DNA of 64,000 nucleotides from Xiphophorus maculatus. Taxonomy: Eukaryota; Chordata; Actinopteri; Cyprinodontiformes; Poeciliidae. The notes beneath the pieces are model-generated. The model ran no database searches and had not been told where the DNA came from. It was given only the letters and a program-made list of their open reading frames with translations. Positions within the stretch are counted from its first letter, which is position 1. Each line of letters starts with the position of its first letter. Both the position numbers and the translations under genes were made by a program. Shown here piece after piece: positions 51,956 to 64,000 of this stretch. The DNA is taken from positions 496,001 to 560,000 of the forward strand of contig NC_036444.1 of NCBI RefSeq assembly GCF_002775205.1, given 5' to 3'.

Positions 51956-54900
51956 TCCAGTATAACCCAATAGCTGCCTGGCAGACACAGGGAGCCCTCT
52001 TGCAGCCGATCCCCGGCCTGTCTGCAGTGCCGGGTCATCTGGTGCTGTCGCCTCTCCTGGGTCTGGCAGCAGAGCTCTGCAGGCTGCGTGGCGGCGGCCT
52101 AACCCTAACCCTAACCCTTCCCTCTGTGATATTGACGGCAGCGGGGAGAACTCTAGTGGCAGTTTTAGCTTCACCCAGTTCACATTATGGAAAAATCTCC
52201 TATTAAGCTCATTTCTCTAGCCAGTTGGTAATCAGTTTATTGACAAAATAGTCACCAAATCCATCCTACACTGTCAAACAGGCTTATTTAAGTTTTTATT
52301 TACTATAATTACACTGCATGACCCAGCATAAACTAAGTGCTGCTGCTGCGTTTTCGGCAGTAAATTCAGATTTGTCTGGTTTAGAAAATGAAACTGAATT
52401 ATTTATATTCATTTTTGTTACATATTTTTAATATTGTATGAAATTAGCTTGAGTGGTTAAATACAAAAACTGCAGATGAATCAATTCTTGATAGAATAAT
52501 GGAGGGTTGGGTCAGTTTAGGTGTAGGTCAGTGGGGCGGTTGGGTCAGTTTAGGTGTAGGTCAGTGGGGCGGTTGGGTCCATTCTGGGGACATTTTGCAG
52601 CTCTGTGACAACCTGGAGATTTAAAATGATTTCTTTTCAACAGGGTAGCTGAAGGAATGAAACTAAATATTAAAAATATTCATTCTTCACATCTCAACAG
52701 GACTTCAGTTTCATTTACTGTCTTGAATTTGTTTTGTTCATAACCACTTTCTTTTCAGGGTTGATTATTAAAAATGTGCATTTAATCATCTCATTTTTCG
52801 ACCCTAAAAATCATTAAGTTCAGATTTGTCTCATATTTGTTCAATAGTAGCTTCTGCCATTGGGTTTTCAGCTCATTATTGCTGTTCATTTGGTCCATTT
52901 GCTGCGGTCTGGCTGAGTAGTTTAGGCCTGGTTGGGGGTTAGGTGCCTTGCTCACACAGAGCTTCTCAATTCCAGTCCTCAGTCCTGCTCTGCATGTTTT
53001 AGATGACGTCTGGGTCAGAAAATTAAACAAGAAGAAGCACAAGCCGTTACTGTGTGCAGGGATTTTAATGTGACAAATATTTAGTGATGAGTTGAACGCT
53101 TAACATTTTAAAAGTTTGATTTTCTTTTCTAAAATGTGAAAAATGAGATTCCAGCTTTGCACATAATGTTTCAAACAATTCAGGGGAAATCCTTTTAAAC
53201 ACCCAGCAAACCAGTTCAGTGTTTCTGCTGATCCACAGCGCCGTTAATAGGAAATGTGGACATTTGGCTCCTGATTCATGTCGTAATTTAACACTTTCTG
53301 GCTTAATTAATATGGTTAAGGCGGAAAAAGTGGAATTTGGGAAATAATGAAACAGATTTTATGAGGTTCTGAATGTTCCAGTAAATGTTTCCACCCAGGA
53401 AACTGAATGTTTGGGCCACTTGATTAAAACCAGGAAGGACGGATTCCTCCAGATTACATGTTTCTGTTATTCTGCTGATGATGGATATTCATTTATATTC
53501 ATTTAGTTTTCCCCAGACGTGAGGGGCCGTGGCCCCCCGGGCCCCAGCCTTGGTGCCCTGTCGTTTTAAGGACACAAGGAATAAAATCCTCATTAGTATC
53601 TATTAAACTGAGCTGCTGGTTTCTCTCCTTAACTTTAGAGATTTTACTTCCAAGTTTTGGACTTTATTGCCTCCATTAAATTAATAAGATCATGCTGTTA
53701 CACATTGACCTTTATTTAGAGAAATGTCTAATTTTCCTTCATTTCTTACCATAAACTATTTCTTGCGTCCCATAAAATGAAGTAAAAACAAATATGGAGA
53801 CTTGGATGACATAATAATCAGATGAAGTATTTTATAGTTTCTGCGTTTCCACGTTTAAGCAGCCGAGGATTCAGAGGCACGGCGGACCGCGCTTCAGTCC
53901 CGATGAAGGAAGGGAAAACATCAGGAACGCCGATGGACTCTTCAGTCCTGAGTGGCGGTGTAACAGCGGTGTTGGTCCTGGATCAGAACTCGGGTCTGGA
54001 CCTGATGGACCAACAGAATCTCTGTGTTTAACAGGAGAAAAAATCACAAGAATCCAGATTTACTGCAACTCAGAATCAGTAAAACAAAAAATAAAACACG
54101 TTCGCTGTCTGTCGGCCTCCATTTTGTAACAATGCAGGATGACCTGACGTTGCCATGGAGACAGTACTGGAACGTAATCAGAAAGGACCAAAACAAACGG
54201 AAACCAGAGAAATGAAAGCAATTAATTCAGATCAGTTTTGGTTGAAGGAAATATTTTGAACTCATTGATGGAGCTGGACAGCAGGACAACCTGTCTGCAG
54301 ACGGGGGGCGCTGTCTGCAGGACATTAGCATGTTCCTGTGGGTCCTGGTGGTCAGGCAGGTCGGTCTGCTGCAGCGCCTCCTGGTGGCTTCTCCTCCCTG
54401 GTTCCTGACCTCCAGCCTCCACTGGCTTTCTGCATGCAGCTTCTTACGGACATGCTGGGCCTGACGGGGGCGTAACCATGGCTACCAGAGCGGTCGGCCG
54501 GTCCACAGCGCTGCGCTCATGGTAACAATAGGCAGTAAAAAGCTGCAGATATGCAAAACACTGCAGCCTATCAGCCTCCGTTGAACACAGAGCTGTCCTG
54601 ATGCTTTTGTCACATGGGCCAAAACTGTCAGGTCAAAGGTCACAGAGCCCCAAAAAATGTGATATAATAAGATCTCAATGCAATAGTTGAATTGAACAGA
54701 TAGTCAGATATTTATGTGAACTATTGCAGAGCCAAAACTGCAGGTTTCTATATTCAAATATATCTGCAGATTTTTATGAAAGAAGTGGAAAAAGCGTCAA
54801 ACCAGGATGGAGGCAACCACATGTTGGGAGGAGGGCAGGGGGGTAACGCTGTGGGGTAAGAGGCAGGAGACGCTCCACAGTCTGCTGGCTTTGAAGCAAC

Positions 54901-55346
54901 CTTCTCCTCAGTGAATGATGGAGATACAGAGAGTCTAGTGAAGACAAGGTCAAAGTTCAGCCACATGACCGAGTCCATCATCGTCCACAGTCCAGATTTC
55001 TAAACGAGCTTCACGAATGATCAGAGGAACTCTGGAAAGACGAATGGATAGAAAAACACTTAACAGATTGCAACCTAACAAAACTATACGTAAATATTTT
55101 TGTTGCTGAACTTAGACTGATATTTATTCACCCCTAATATTTTAAGGTCCATGTTTGATATTTCTTTATTCTAAATAAAATCCATACTAATTATTAGAGG
55201 AAGCTGTAGAAGCTGCTGTGACCCGGTACTGTGCTAACATGTGGGATGTTCTGCCTGGTTCTCTGTAGTGGATCTCAGAACCAGAACAGATGATTAACTG
55301 CCAAGATATAAGGGTTTCTTATCAGTCAATATTGATAATTATTGAC

Positions 55347-55491
55347 TACCGTATTTTCCGTACTATAGAGCGCAGCTCACTATAAGCTGCATCCACAAAG
55401 TTTTTTTTAAAACTGGAAACGTACATAATATAAGCCGCATGGTTCAAAGCGTGGGAAAAAAGTAGCGGCTTATAGTCCAAAAAATACGGTA
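55347..55491. mobile_element. Mariner-type MITE (145 bp)
   Basis: Inverted ends taccgtattttccgtactat and tatagtccaaaaaatacggt(a), each bounded by TA, enclose a short non-coding centre with repeated ataagc phrases. The pattern is common in fish genomes. Confidence 0.75.
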
Positions 55492-55935
55492 GTTGTTTTT
55501 TTTATATCTGAAGTTCTGTTAAACTAGAGCCTGTTTTTTTCTGTTTTATCCAGTTTTCTCTCCACACCGTAATTTTTTATTTTTATACAGTTTTGTGGCG
55601 CGGTGACGAAACATTAAACTGCTGCTGCGCAAGTTACTCAATGTGTTGTTGCTAGGCAACTGGAGAGTGAGTTGGTTGCTAGGCAACCAGAGTGAGTGAG
55701 TGAGTTAGTTGATGCTGCCCAGCTAGCTTAGCTCGCTGAGAGAGGTTGAGCGGCTAAAGCCTTTTCTCTGCCTACATCTCCCAGAATGCTGTGCAGTGAA
55801 GTTATGGAATATTCTGTCAGGCGAAATAAAACAATCGATCTGACTGACAGGTTCTGGTCCAGCCGTCCAGAACCAGAGATCTGATCTTGATATCTGAGCC
55901 TCTCTGATTTCCTTCTTCTGCTCCTCAGATCCACG

Positions 55936-56066
55936 ATGCGGAGAAGAAGATGAGTCCTCCAGACGGTCTGGGACAACTTCCTGTCTATGCTGCTGTCCCT
56001 CCCACCCCCCGGACCTCACCCCGCCTTAGCGCCTCCCTTCGCCCGGTCCCCAGTAGGGGGCGGTAA
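55936..56066 (+). other. Two short upstream ORFs before slc45a3
   Basis: Within the start-codon exon (from 55929), a 5-codon uORF (MRRRR) spans 55936-55953. It overlaps a 38-aa uORF at 55950-56066 in another frame, which stops 4 nt before the slc45a3 ATG. Relevance depends on the true transcript start. Confidence 0.55.
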
Positions 56067-56070
56067 GGCG

Positions 56071-59000
56071 ATGTCTGGATGGCGGTCCCAGGGCCGCCTC
56101 CTGCTGCTGAACTCGCTGACCTGCGGCCTGGAGATCTGCGTGGCAGCTGGGATCACCTACGTCCCCCCGCTGCTGCTGGAGGCGGGGGTGGAGGAGCGCT
56201 ACATGACCATGGTGCTGGGTGAGACTCTCAGATCGACCTCTGACCTTTCCGTTACACAGCCGCAATAAAAACACCAACAAGATTTATCAGCATGAATAAA
56301 TCTGCTTAAACATTTAGACTAAAGCAACACCTTTATGTAAAAATTAGGAATCTAAAACCAAAGTCTCTGAATTTATTAATAATAAGTTATTGATGAGCAG
56401 AAATGATATCATTTAGCACCATCAGGAGCATTTCTACTTTAGAGATCAACATCATAATAACACAAACTGTTTACAAACAGAAGTTTTATGTTCCCATTTA
56501 ATGCCAGTGTTTTCCTGATGAACCAATCAGTCTGTTTGTTGGGCTCTGATTGGTCAAAAAGGACTGAGATTCAGTTTTAAAAACTTCTTTTTAATCATTA
56601 TTTGTTTGTCTAGAGAAGGGACAGAAAACCTGATTCTGCCGTTTTTATTCAGCAGCTGTTGCTTCAGAAACATGATGATAAAGTAAATCTGAGCGTCTCG
56701 GTCCTGATGCTGAATCTGTTAGCTGCTGATCGCTGTCATGGTAACGCAGTTTGAGGTGACGGTCTATGCCCATATTAGGGTGGTGGGCGGGGCTTCACTC
56801 AGGACTTGTTTGCTGCGCTCAGAGTAGCAGGAAGATGCAGAAGGTCCATCAGAGCTGCACCGATCGATCCGCTCCGATCCTCACCGTTGGCTGATCGGCA
56901 ATCGGCTGATACTTGGATGTGAAAGCGATTTTATTTACAATAAACAGTCTCTGTGTTCAGATGCTTTCTTTTTGTACGAGGAAACTTAAAAGTCGGGACA
57001 TTTATTGGTGGTTGAAGTTCTGTTTTGTCCTCCACTGAACTCAAAGCCTGTGATTTTTTTAAAAGTTCTTTATTTTGGTGACAAGCTCCAGGTAGTCTGG
57101 CCACAGTGAGGCCTAACAGACTCTTCATCGCTTGCTTTTGTTGTTTACTTTCTCACTGTGGGACCCAAACTTCAATAGAAACCATCAGCATCATAGAGTC
57201 TATGTAGGTGGTGTCCAAAGTGCGGCTCAGGGGCCATTTGTGGGCTTTGGAATGATTTTGTGTGGCCCCTGACAGCAGTTCAGGAATGGAGCCAATGCAG
57301 ATGAAGACTTCCTGTAGTTTTTACAGGATGAGACTTTTTAATGTAACATTTGATTATCAATGCTGCTGAATTTGATTTAATGGTTTCAGTATACATGAAT
57401 TAAAATATTTTAAATTGTTTAACATTTAAATGTAAGATTTTAAGGAGCTGGCAAGTTTACTTTATAAAAGTTCAAAGAACAATATTCATAGTTAAACTGC
57501 TGTGTTACCATAGCAACAATCTGATGCTGTGAGTTTAATCTTTGACTTTGAGCTGTTTGTTCACAAATACATATTAGTAAACTGTAATTATAACTGATTG
57601 TTTTTAGTTTGGCCAGTTAATCTACTCTCTCTCTCCCAGATTAAATCCAACCCAGAAGCTGTTAGAGGTGCTGATGGTTTTAGCAGCAAGAGGGGCCCCT
57701 AGGTCAGATTCTGCCCCAGGCCTCATGCAGCCTTGGACCGGCCCTGCAGGATGAGTTCAATCTGCTGCACTGAGCAGAGATGAGCAACAAACTGAGATTT
57801 AATTCAATGCTGCTAATGTGGCTTTAGCAGCTCTAACATTTCTGTCTGTTGAGTTTTAACAAGAGACACAGAAACTGTTTTGGTTGCTCCAGTTTATGGG
57901 ACGAGTTTCTCAGATCTCCGCGCGGCCGGACGCATTAACTCTGTCTGACTAAGTGGACAAAACATTTGGTATGATTTGATGCATCGTGTAAATGGAAAAA
58001 TAAAACTAAAAATAATATAAAACCAGCGTGAAGCGTGACTACGAGGCGAAAACTACTCACCGGCTGAACCTGCATGATGAGGTTAGCGCCGGTTAGTTAA
58101 CCGCTAACCAACCGGGACACACACATGAACTTTACAGGGCAGACAGCGCCACACGCTGGGCAGCGAGTTGAGATGGAAAAGCCGTGCAAATTTCTTTGTC
58201 TACAATTATAAATCATTCTCACCTCTCGCTCAACGCTCCTCTGAAAGCCACTACAAGTTATTCCTAAGGTTCACGTAGAGCTGCACAACCAGAGCTAACA
58301 CGGTGGGTTTACACTCCTAACTTGATCAAAAGCTCTGGAAGGAATCATAATTCCTCACAGGGGGTAAATATCCATACAGGTCAGCCTGAGTCCAGTTAGA
58401 GTGAAAGGAGGAGCGCGATCCGCGCTGAGGTAAACTTTAGAGATGAAGCAGCAGCAGCGCGGGAGGCGCCAGCGGAGTGAATGGTCCTGCTTTAAATGCA
58501 TAATCTATAAAACTATGTTCTATAAACTTACCTTTTAGGAATTAATCCACTCCGCCACTGAAACACTCACAGCAACAGAGATGTTTGCAATCCGGATTTT
58601 AAAAACAGAAAAACAAATTGTGTTTTTAATTTTTTTTAATTATAGTTATTATTATTATTTTACTAAAAACATAAATAGGGGCTAAATAATGGCGGGCTGC
58701 CAGCCTTATATTGCACCAGGGGAAACCCTGACTACTGTTATCATCCTGTTGCTGTCCAGCTCTTCCTCCAGCTTCTTCAAACGAACTCATCACTTCCCTC
58801 TGTGCTGCTCTCACATCTCCAACCTCAACCCAAACCTCCAGAGTTTTTTCTAGAACATTTCTGAGATTAATCTGAATATTTCTGCGGTTTTTGGAATAAA
58901 TTCACTGTATTATTTTTTGTTTTTCATCTACTACGGCCCTAATACTGAGCAGTAGGATAGCCAGTAGGATTTACTGTTCTTTTCTTTTCTTTCCCCCTAG

Positions 59001-62000
59001 TGGAGGATGGAGGGATACCAGGCGATCCCAGAACAGGCTTACTAGCTGATTGCTGATTATAACTCTTGTATGGTGGTTTCTAACTAGCCAGATTCAGATT
59101 CAGGCACACATGGAGAAGAAGCAGCTAGCGTCAGGCTGGTGTCCTTCTGTAGCAGCAGCTGACATGACGGCAGAACGGAGGAACGGCGGCTGGCCTGATT
59201 GGATCCTCTGCTGCAGATGTTCTGCAGGGAGAGCAGAACATCTCAGTGAGCTGGTTCCTACATGCTGGCGTTCTGAAGAGCTCGTGTTGAGCAGATGGAG
59301 GCTGAGAAAAGTCAGGGGCATTATGGAATATTATGTTTTTGAATTATATGCATCATTTTGATGTTCTCTGGTCCTGAATGATGGACGTTTACTGTGAAAC
59401 TCAGCTTTCTGCTCCGTCAGGTCGCCCTGCCTTACATCTGCCATGTCAAAGGTTCACCAGCTATTGCCAAGCGCCCCAAGTGCTCAGATAATAATCAACT
59501 ACATAATTCAGAAAGTAGGTCGAGCCGTCAGTTTCACTTTGAGTTTCCTCATTTCTATTACTGCTCAGTTATGAGTTGGGCTGTCTCTTTGTGCGGACAG
59601 GTGGTTCTGTGCTGGTGTTAAAATGCATCACCTTTATTCTTCCCTGCAGGTCATTTACATTCTGACTAACAGACACTGGATCATGTTGGGAACAGTTCTG
59701 CTCAGAAACCTGATGATTTTAGCAGGGAGTCCGTCCCTGTGATGCTTGTGGTTTCCCCGGTGTGTCGGCAGGTATCGGCCCGGTTCTGGGGCTGCTCTTC
59801 ATCCCTCTGATCGGCTCGGCCAGCGACCAGTGCAACAGCAGCTACGGCCGCCGCCGGCCCTTCATCTGGCTGCTGTCGCTGGGCGTCCTGCTGGCGCTCT
59901 TCATCATCCCCAACGCCGACCTGCTGGCGGCCCGTCTGCCCTGGGCGGAGCGGACCCTGCAGGTGGGCGGGATCCCGTCGGCCCTGGAGCATGCTGGGAA
60001 ACCGTCCTCTGACTGCTGCTGCCTTTCTCCAGGTGGGCTTCCTCATCCTGGGCGTGGGCCTGCTGGACTTCTGCGGCCAGGTGTGCTTCACGCCACTGGA
60101 GGCGCTGCTGTCGGACCTGTACCGGGACGAGGAAGACTGCGGCCGGGCCTTCGCCATGTTCTCCTTCATGGTCAGCGTGGGCGGCTGCGTGGGCTACCTG
60201 CTGCCCGCCGTGGACTGGAGCCGCAGCCCGCTGGCCGCCTATCTGGGCGGCCAGGCCGAGTGCCTCTTCTCCCTCCTCATCCTCATCTTCGTCACCAGCG
60301 TCATCGTCACCATGAAGGTGTCTGAGGAGCCGTCCCGTTCGGGGCCGGCCCGGTCCGGCCCGCGGCCGGAGCCCGGCGGCGGCGCCAGGGAGGCGGGGCG
60401 CTGCGGACTCCCTCGCTCCTGCTTCTCCCAGCTCAGGTGCAAGCTGCGGCTGCTGGGGGCGGGGCCTCTGCTCTGCCTGCTGCGCACCTGCCGCACCACC
60501 ATCCCCGCCATCTTCTGGAGCTACTGCCGCGTGCCGCGCGTCATCAGGCAGCTGTGTGCGGCGCAGCTCTGCAGCTGGATGGCCGTCATGTCCTTCATGC
60601 TGTTCTACACAGACTTTGTGGGGGAGGGGCTTTACGGCGGCGTCCCCAGCGCGGCGCCGGGGAGCGTGGCACGGCAGCGGTACGATGAAGGTCAGACTCT
60701 CTCTCCTCATTCTCTGATTGGCTAATGGCTCAGCAGCTATAAGCCTGCTCTGTTAGCTAGCATAGCATCCATCAGTTAGCATCAGTTGATCAGGTCCAGA
60801 TCATGTCTCCTGATCCTTCCCTTCTCTCTGTTCCTACTCTTTAAATAATCCCAAAGTAATAAAGTTTATATGAATAATAGTGCTGGGACTATTAAAATGT
60901 TGTGATGGCCATGTTGGAATGACTTCCTGAAGGCGGAGTTTCAGGAAGAGTAGGAGCTTCTTAAAGAGACACAGGCCCAATTTGAAGCCGTTGGGTTAGA
61001 AAGTCAAAATTATTTTAAGTTATATTTGATATGTACAGCATTTTAATAACAACTGATGGTAACATAGTTACTGGATCTATAAAGTGATTCTGTGTGCTTG
61101 GAACATATGGGATGCTGCCCCTTTAATTACAATCTAGCTGAAGTGCAAAAATATTAATATTTATTTGTATTTTGCCTTTTTTCAGCCTCTGCTGGATGTT
61201 TTAGTGTCAACAATAGCTAGAGACCTGCTAACATTTTTAACACAAAAACCTGGCAGGCCACCTGGTAGGTTGGGTTCTGACCCGGCTCTGACCCAGGTCC
61301 GGTTCTGACCCAGTCCTCTCTGTTTCAGGCATCCGCATGGGCAGCCTGGGCCTGTTCCTGCAGTGCGCCACGTCCACCATGTTTTCTCTGGCGATGAGCC
61401 GTCTGCTGCGGCGTTTCGGTCCGCGCCGCGTCTACCTGGGCAGCATGGTGAGCTTCACGCTGTCCGCCCTGGGCATCTGCCTGTCCGGCAGTATCGTCGT
61501 GGTGACCGCCATGACCGCGCTCACCGGCTTCGCCTACGCCACGCTGCAGACCGTCCCGTACACGCTGACCTGCCACTACCACAAGGAGAAGGAGGTAAGT
61601 GTTGGCGCCCCCCAGTGCTGAGGGGAAGGTGTTGGCGCCCCCCAGTGCTGACCAGACAGTGGTGCTAACCGTTCTGTCGCTGCGTCTCGTTGCAGGTCTA
61701 CTTGTCTCCGGGGAAACCCAGAACCTCGCACAGCAGCAACGGCGTGGTGGCGGGGCGGGACGCCGTCTACCTGACCCCCACAGAGGAGGAGGGGGGGGTC
61801 CAGAACCACAAACCGCCTCTCCACAGGCAGGACGGATCTGAATACTTTCCCCTCCAGCAGGGCGAGGCGGGCGAGGCTGGTGGCGAGCGGCGTGGCGTGG
61901 GGCTGGACTTCGCCATCTTGGACAGCACCTTCCTCCTGTCGCAGGTCATCCCCACGCTCTTCATGGGCGTCGTCGTCCAGCTGGCCGGATCAGTCACCGC

Positions 62001-62088
62001 CTACATCGCTAGCTCCGCCCTCTTCGGCGCTGTCGCCATCTACCTGTCGACCCGCATCGTCTTCGACCAGAAGGACCTCCAGAGCTGA
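56071..62088 (+). CDS. slc45a3: SLC45A3 (prostein), sugar/proton symporter family, complete (5 coding exons, 551 aa)
   Basis: SLC45 proteins are 12-helix membrane transporters of the GPH/MFS group, related to plant sucrose carriers. Coding exons: 56071-56218, 59772-59962, 60033-60690, 61329-61594, 61696-62088; phases close at 552 codons, near the human length of 553. Helix 1 to 2 reads AAGITYVPPLLLEAGVEERY. The family GRRRP motif is at residues 75-79. LGVGLLDFCGQVCFTPLEAL and YTDFVGEGLYGGVP are strongly SLC45A3-like, and LDSTFLLSQVIPTLFMG marks the last helices. A variable hydrophilic stretch spans about residues 425-495. The start at 56071 has G at -3; an in-frame ATG at 55987 would add 28 residues but has T at -3. 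Exons 3-5 are markedly GC-rich compared with flanking DNA. Confidence 0.95.
57208..57433. mobile_element. hAT-type terminal fragment
   Basis: ggtgtccaaagtgcggctca and the following ggggccatttgtgggc form a common fish hAT end, running up to the start of the second dispersed repeat copy. It lies in slc45a3 intron 1. Confidence 0.4.
57434..58298 (+). repeat. Dispersed repeat copy 2 (865 bp)
   Basis: Near-identical to 5931-6794 (two differences by eye), same orientation, 51.5 kb apart, in slc45a3 intron 1. This copy continues to 58729, with ~385 bp missing from copy 1, and closes with ccttatattgcaccagggga followed by aaccctg, the hAT-like end. Confidence 0.85.
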
Positions 62089-64000
62089 GGCAGTCAGGTC
62101 CTGCTTTACCCACAATGCCTTAGGGGGTGGGAGGCGTCCTGAGGTAGAACCGGCAGCAACACCATCCACTTGAATAATCTCCAGGTTCCATCTGGACCAT
62201 TTAGAACCGTTCTGCTTTGGTTCTGATCCATTTGGTTCTTAAGGTCTCCACTGAGTCCAGATCCCGATATTTATCCATAAACATGAAGTTCTGACCCGTT
62301 AAGGCCCGGAAAGGCAAAGCATTAGGACCTGTTTCTGTTTTGTCCTCCGTTTTCAGGCTGCGTTAGGGTTAAGGGTCAAACACGTTGATGCAGTTATAAA
62401 TATTAATATTTGATGAATATCGGTCATTCATTGGCTGAAAAAATATGAAAATTAGATTTTAAAGCAAAATCTCGTTTTATTAAAAGGAACATCTACCAGT
62501 CTGAAAAATCCCACCAAGGTGGGCGGGGCCAGGAGAGGCTGGGGGCGTTGCCAGGTCTGACAGAGGGGGAAGACCAAGTCAGCGCTAGCGCTAATGCTAA
62601 CGCTAACTTAACCATTTAGTGGCATTTCAGACCATCTGGAGACGTTTCTGTTCCGGATCGTCTCCTCCAGAAGTTCTGCCGATTTCCAGACCCTGAAGGA
62701 GCAAAGCAGCCCAGGCCATCATACTGCCACCACCGTGTCTGACTGTAGTTCCAGACGCAGACATGAAGTTGGTGTTACTGGCGTTTCGGCCTACTTCCTG
62801 CTGCCAGGCGGTTCTGGACTCTGGGGGTTGGAGAGATTTCTCGGCTTGTTTGACCGTTAGTTTGATCTGCAGCGTTTAATGCGACAGGAAAGTGGAGTGA
62901 ATATTTCCTCCAGCTCCAGGTCAGGTGAGCCTCTCTCTGTTCACTGCTGGTGGATCTGCTGTGGAACCAGTTCAAACTGGTCCAGAGTACTGGTAGCATG
63001 CACACACTGACCTCTGCCCTGCTTAGTTTCCTGCATTGCCCTGGTTACAGTTTGCATCTCACTGCATATCCAGACGATAACGCAGGACGCCAGATGGGCT
63101 TGTTGCAGAGAAGTGCATGGATACCGTCTCCATAGCAACCGTCCCTGAAAAGACCAAAAACAGAGGCTGAACCCAGAGCCGGATGGACTTGTGTGTGTGT
63201 GTGTGTGTGTGTGTGGTAAGAAGCCCCCCCCACCCCTCATTAGCGCCACCTTGAGGTGAAACTCAGGACTCTGTTGCCGTGGCAGCAGTCAGGAGGAAGG
63301 TGGCTGAAGAAGTGCCTGCTCTTTATTAAACATGTAAATATGGATTTATTTATTCTGCTGAAATGAACAGATTTCTGGGCTGAAAGCTTTTCTGTGAAAG
63401 ATAAATTATTTATATAGAAAACAACTTTAAAGCTAATTTATTTCATAAACATCTCACAACCTCTGGCGATATGAAGTCAGTTTTATTATCCGTCATGTTT
63501 TCATCCTTCTTTACCTCTGAATGTCCCACCGGGTCGATGGAACCAAATATCCTGTTTGAAACTAAAGACAAATCTGATATTTTTGATATGAATTCATTTT
63601 GCTCCTCTTTATACTCTGTACCAGCTGTTACCAAACAGATTTTATACAGAATAATAAAAACGTTTATCATCCACTTATGTCTCCTGTCTGAAGATCATTT
63701 AAGAAAAAATAATACAAAAGTTGGTTTATTTCAGTGATTCACTTCCCACGCTGTTTCACAAAAACCCAGATTTCAGTCTCTTTGAAAACATCAGATTAAT
63801 AAAAATTATTTCAATCCGGACATGTTTTGTTATTCCACTGATATGAGCGACGTCACATTCCTGCTGTTGGAGCTTCTCTGAGTTTCCTTAACCAAATATT
63901 TTCTGTATTTGATTGTTTTTTTTAAACACCAAAATCTGGAGGCCGTCCATAATTTTGAAAGTTACGATTTCCACCCCTAACTTTGGCAGCCGCACAGATA
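62089..64000. other. slc45a3 3'UTR and downstream region
   Basis: No further coding exon is supported. A transposon-like relic lies at 62640-62770 (catcatactgccaccaccgt), a GT microsatellite at 63190-63215, and AATAAA at 63653-63658. The true polyadenylation site is not resolved. Confidence 0.5.
63190..63215. repeat. (GT)13 microsatellite
   Basis: A pure dinucleotide tract followed by a ccccccc run at 63225-63231. Confidence 0.95.

Noticed and set aside
52100..52120. Telomere-like ccctaa run
   Set aside because: Only about three units are present, too short to call an interstitial telomere.
53822..54031. 69-codon frame between ferry3 and slc45a3
   Set aside because: No homology recognised, no splice context, and length expected by chance.
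59904..60710. 268-codon open frame on the minus strand
   Set aside because: It is antisense to slc45a3 exons 2-3, is GC-rich with Ala/Arg/Gly-heavy translation, and has no recognisable domain. The plus-strand exons explain the conservation.

Overview
This is a eukaryotic window from a ray-finned (teleost) fish. Evidence: GT-AG split vertebrate genes with small exons and short introns, dense dispersed fish-type repeats (hAT and Tc1/mariner MITEs, LINE 3' tails), many CA microsatellites, and a BEL/Pao retrotransposon primed by a vertebrate-type tRNA-Tyr. The species cannot be named from sequence alone.

Layout. (1) About 1-10.9 kb, minus strand: elmo3, exons for residues 1-464; the C-terminal third lies off the left edge. 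A candidate 5' untranslated exon sits near 10.74 kb. (2) 13.08-19.31 kb, minus strand: complete e2f4 (11 coding exons, 389 aa) with one U12-type AT-AC intron and one apparent GC-AG intron. The e2f4-elmo3 tandem order matches the mammalian order as I recall it. (3) 20.88-46.57 kb, plus strand: complete ferry3 (C12orf4 homologue, 13 coding exons, 552 aa), head-to-head with e2f4. Its 16.2-kb intron 10 is mostly mobile DNA. (4) 56.07-62.09 kb, plus strand: complete slc45a3 (prostein; 5 coding exons, 551 aa), with a GC-rich candidate promoter/first exon near 50.0-50.4 kb.

The most striking structure is a mobile-element stack inside ferry3 intron 10, readable from four target-site duplications. A ~5.1-kb RNase H-bearing LINE (minus strand, 14-bp TSD) was hit by a BEL/Pao LTR retrotransposon (plus strand, 5-bp TSD, intact 2017-codon ORF, LTRs identical except for CA-repeat length). 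It was also hit by a ~430-bp foldback element (4-bp TSD), itself interrupted by a 5'-truncated related LINE (15-bp TSD).

The four host genes do not form a pathway: ELMO3 is a Rac-GEF cofactor, E2F4 a cell-cycle repressor, FERRY3 an endosomal mRNA-carrier subunit and SLC45A3 a sugar-type transporter. Their adjacency is chromosomal history. The exon coordinates below were derived by hand from splice sites and reading phase; for e2f4, ferry3 and slc45a3 the phases close to a full ORF.
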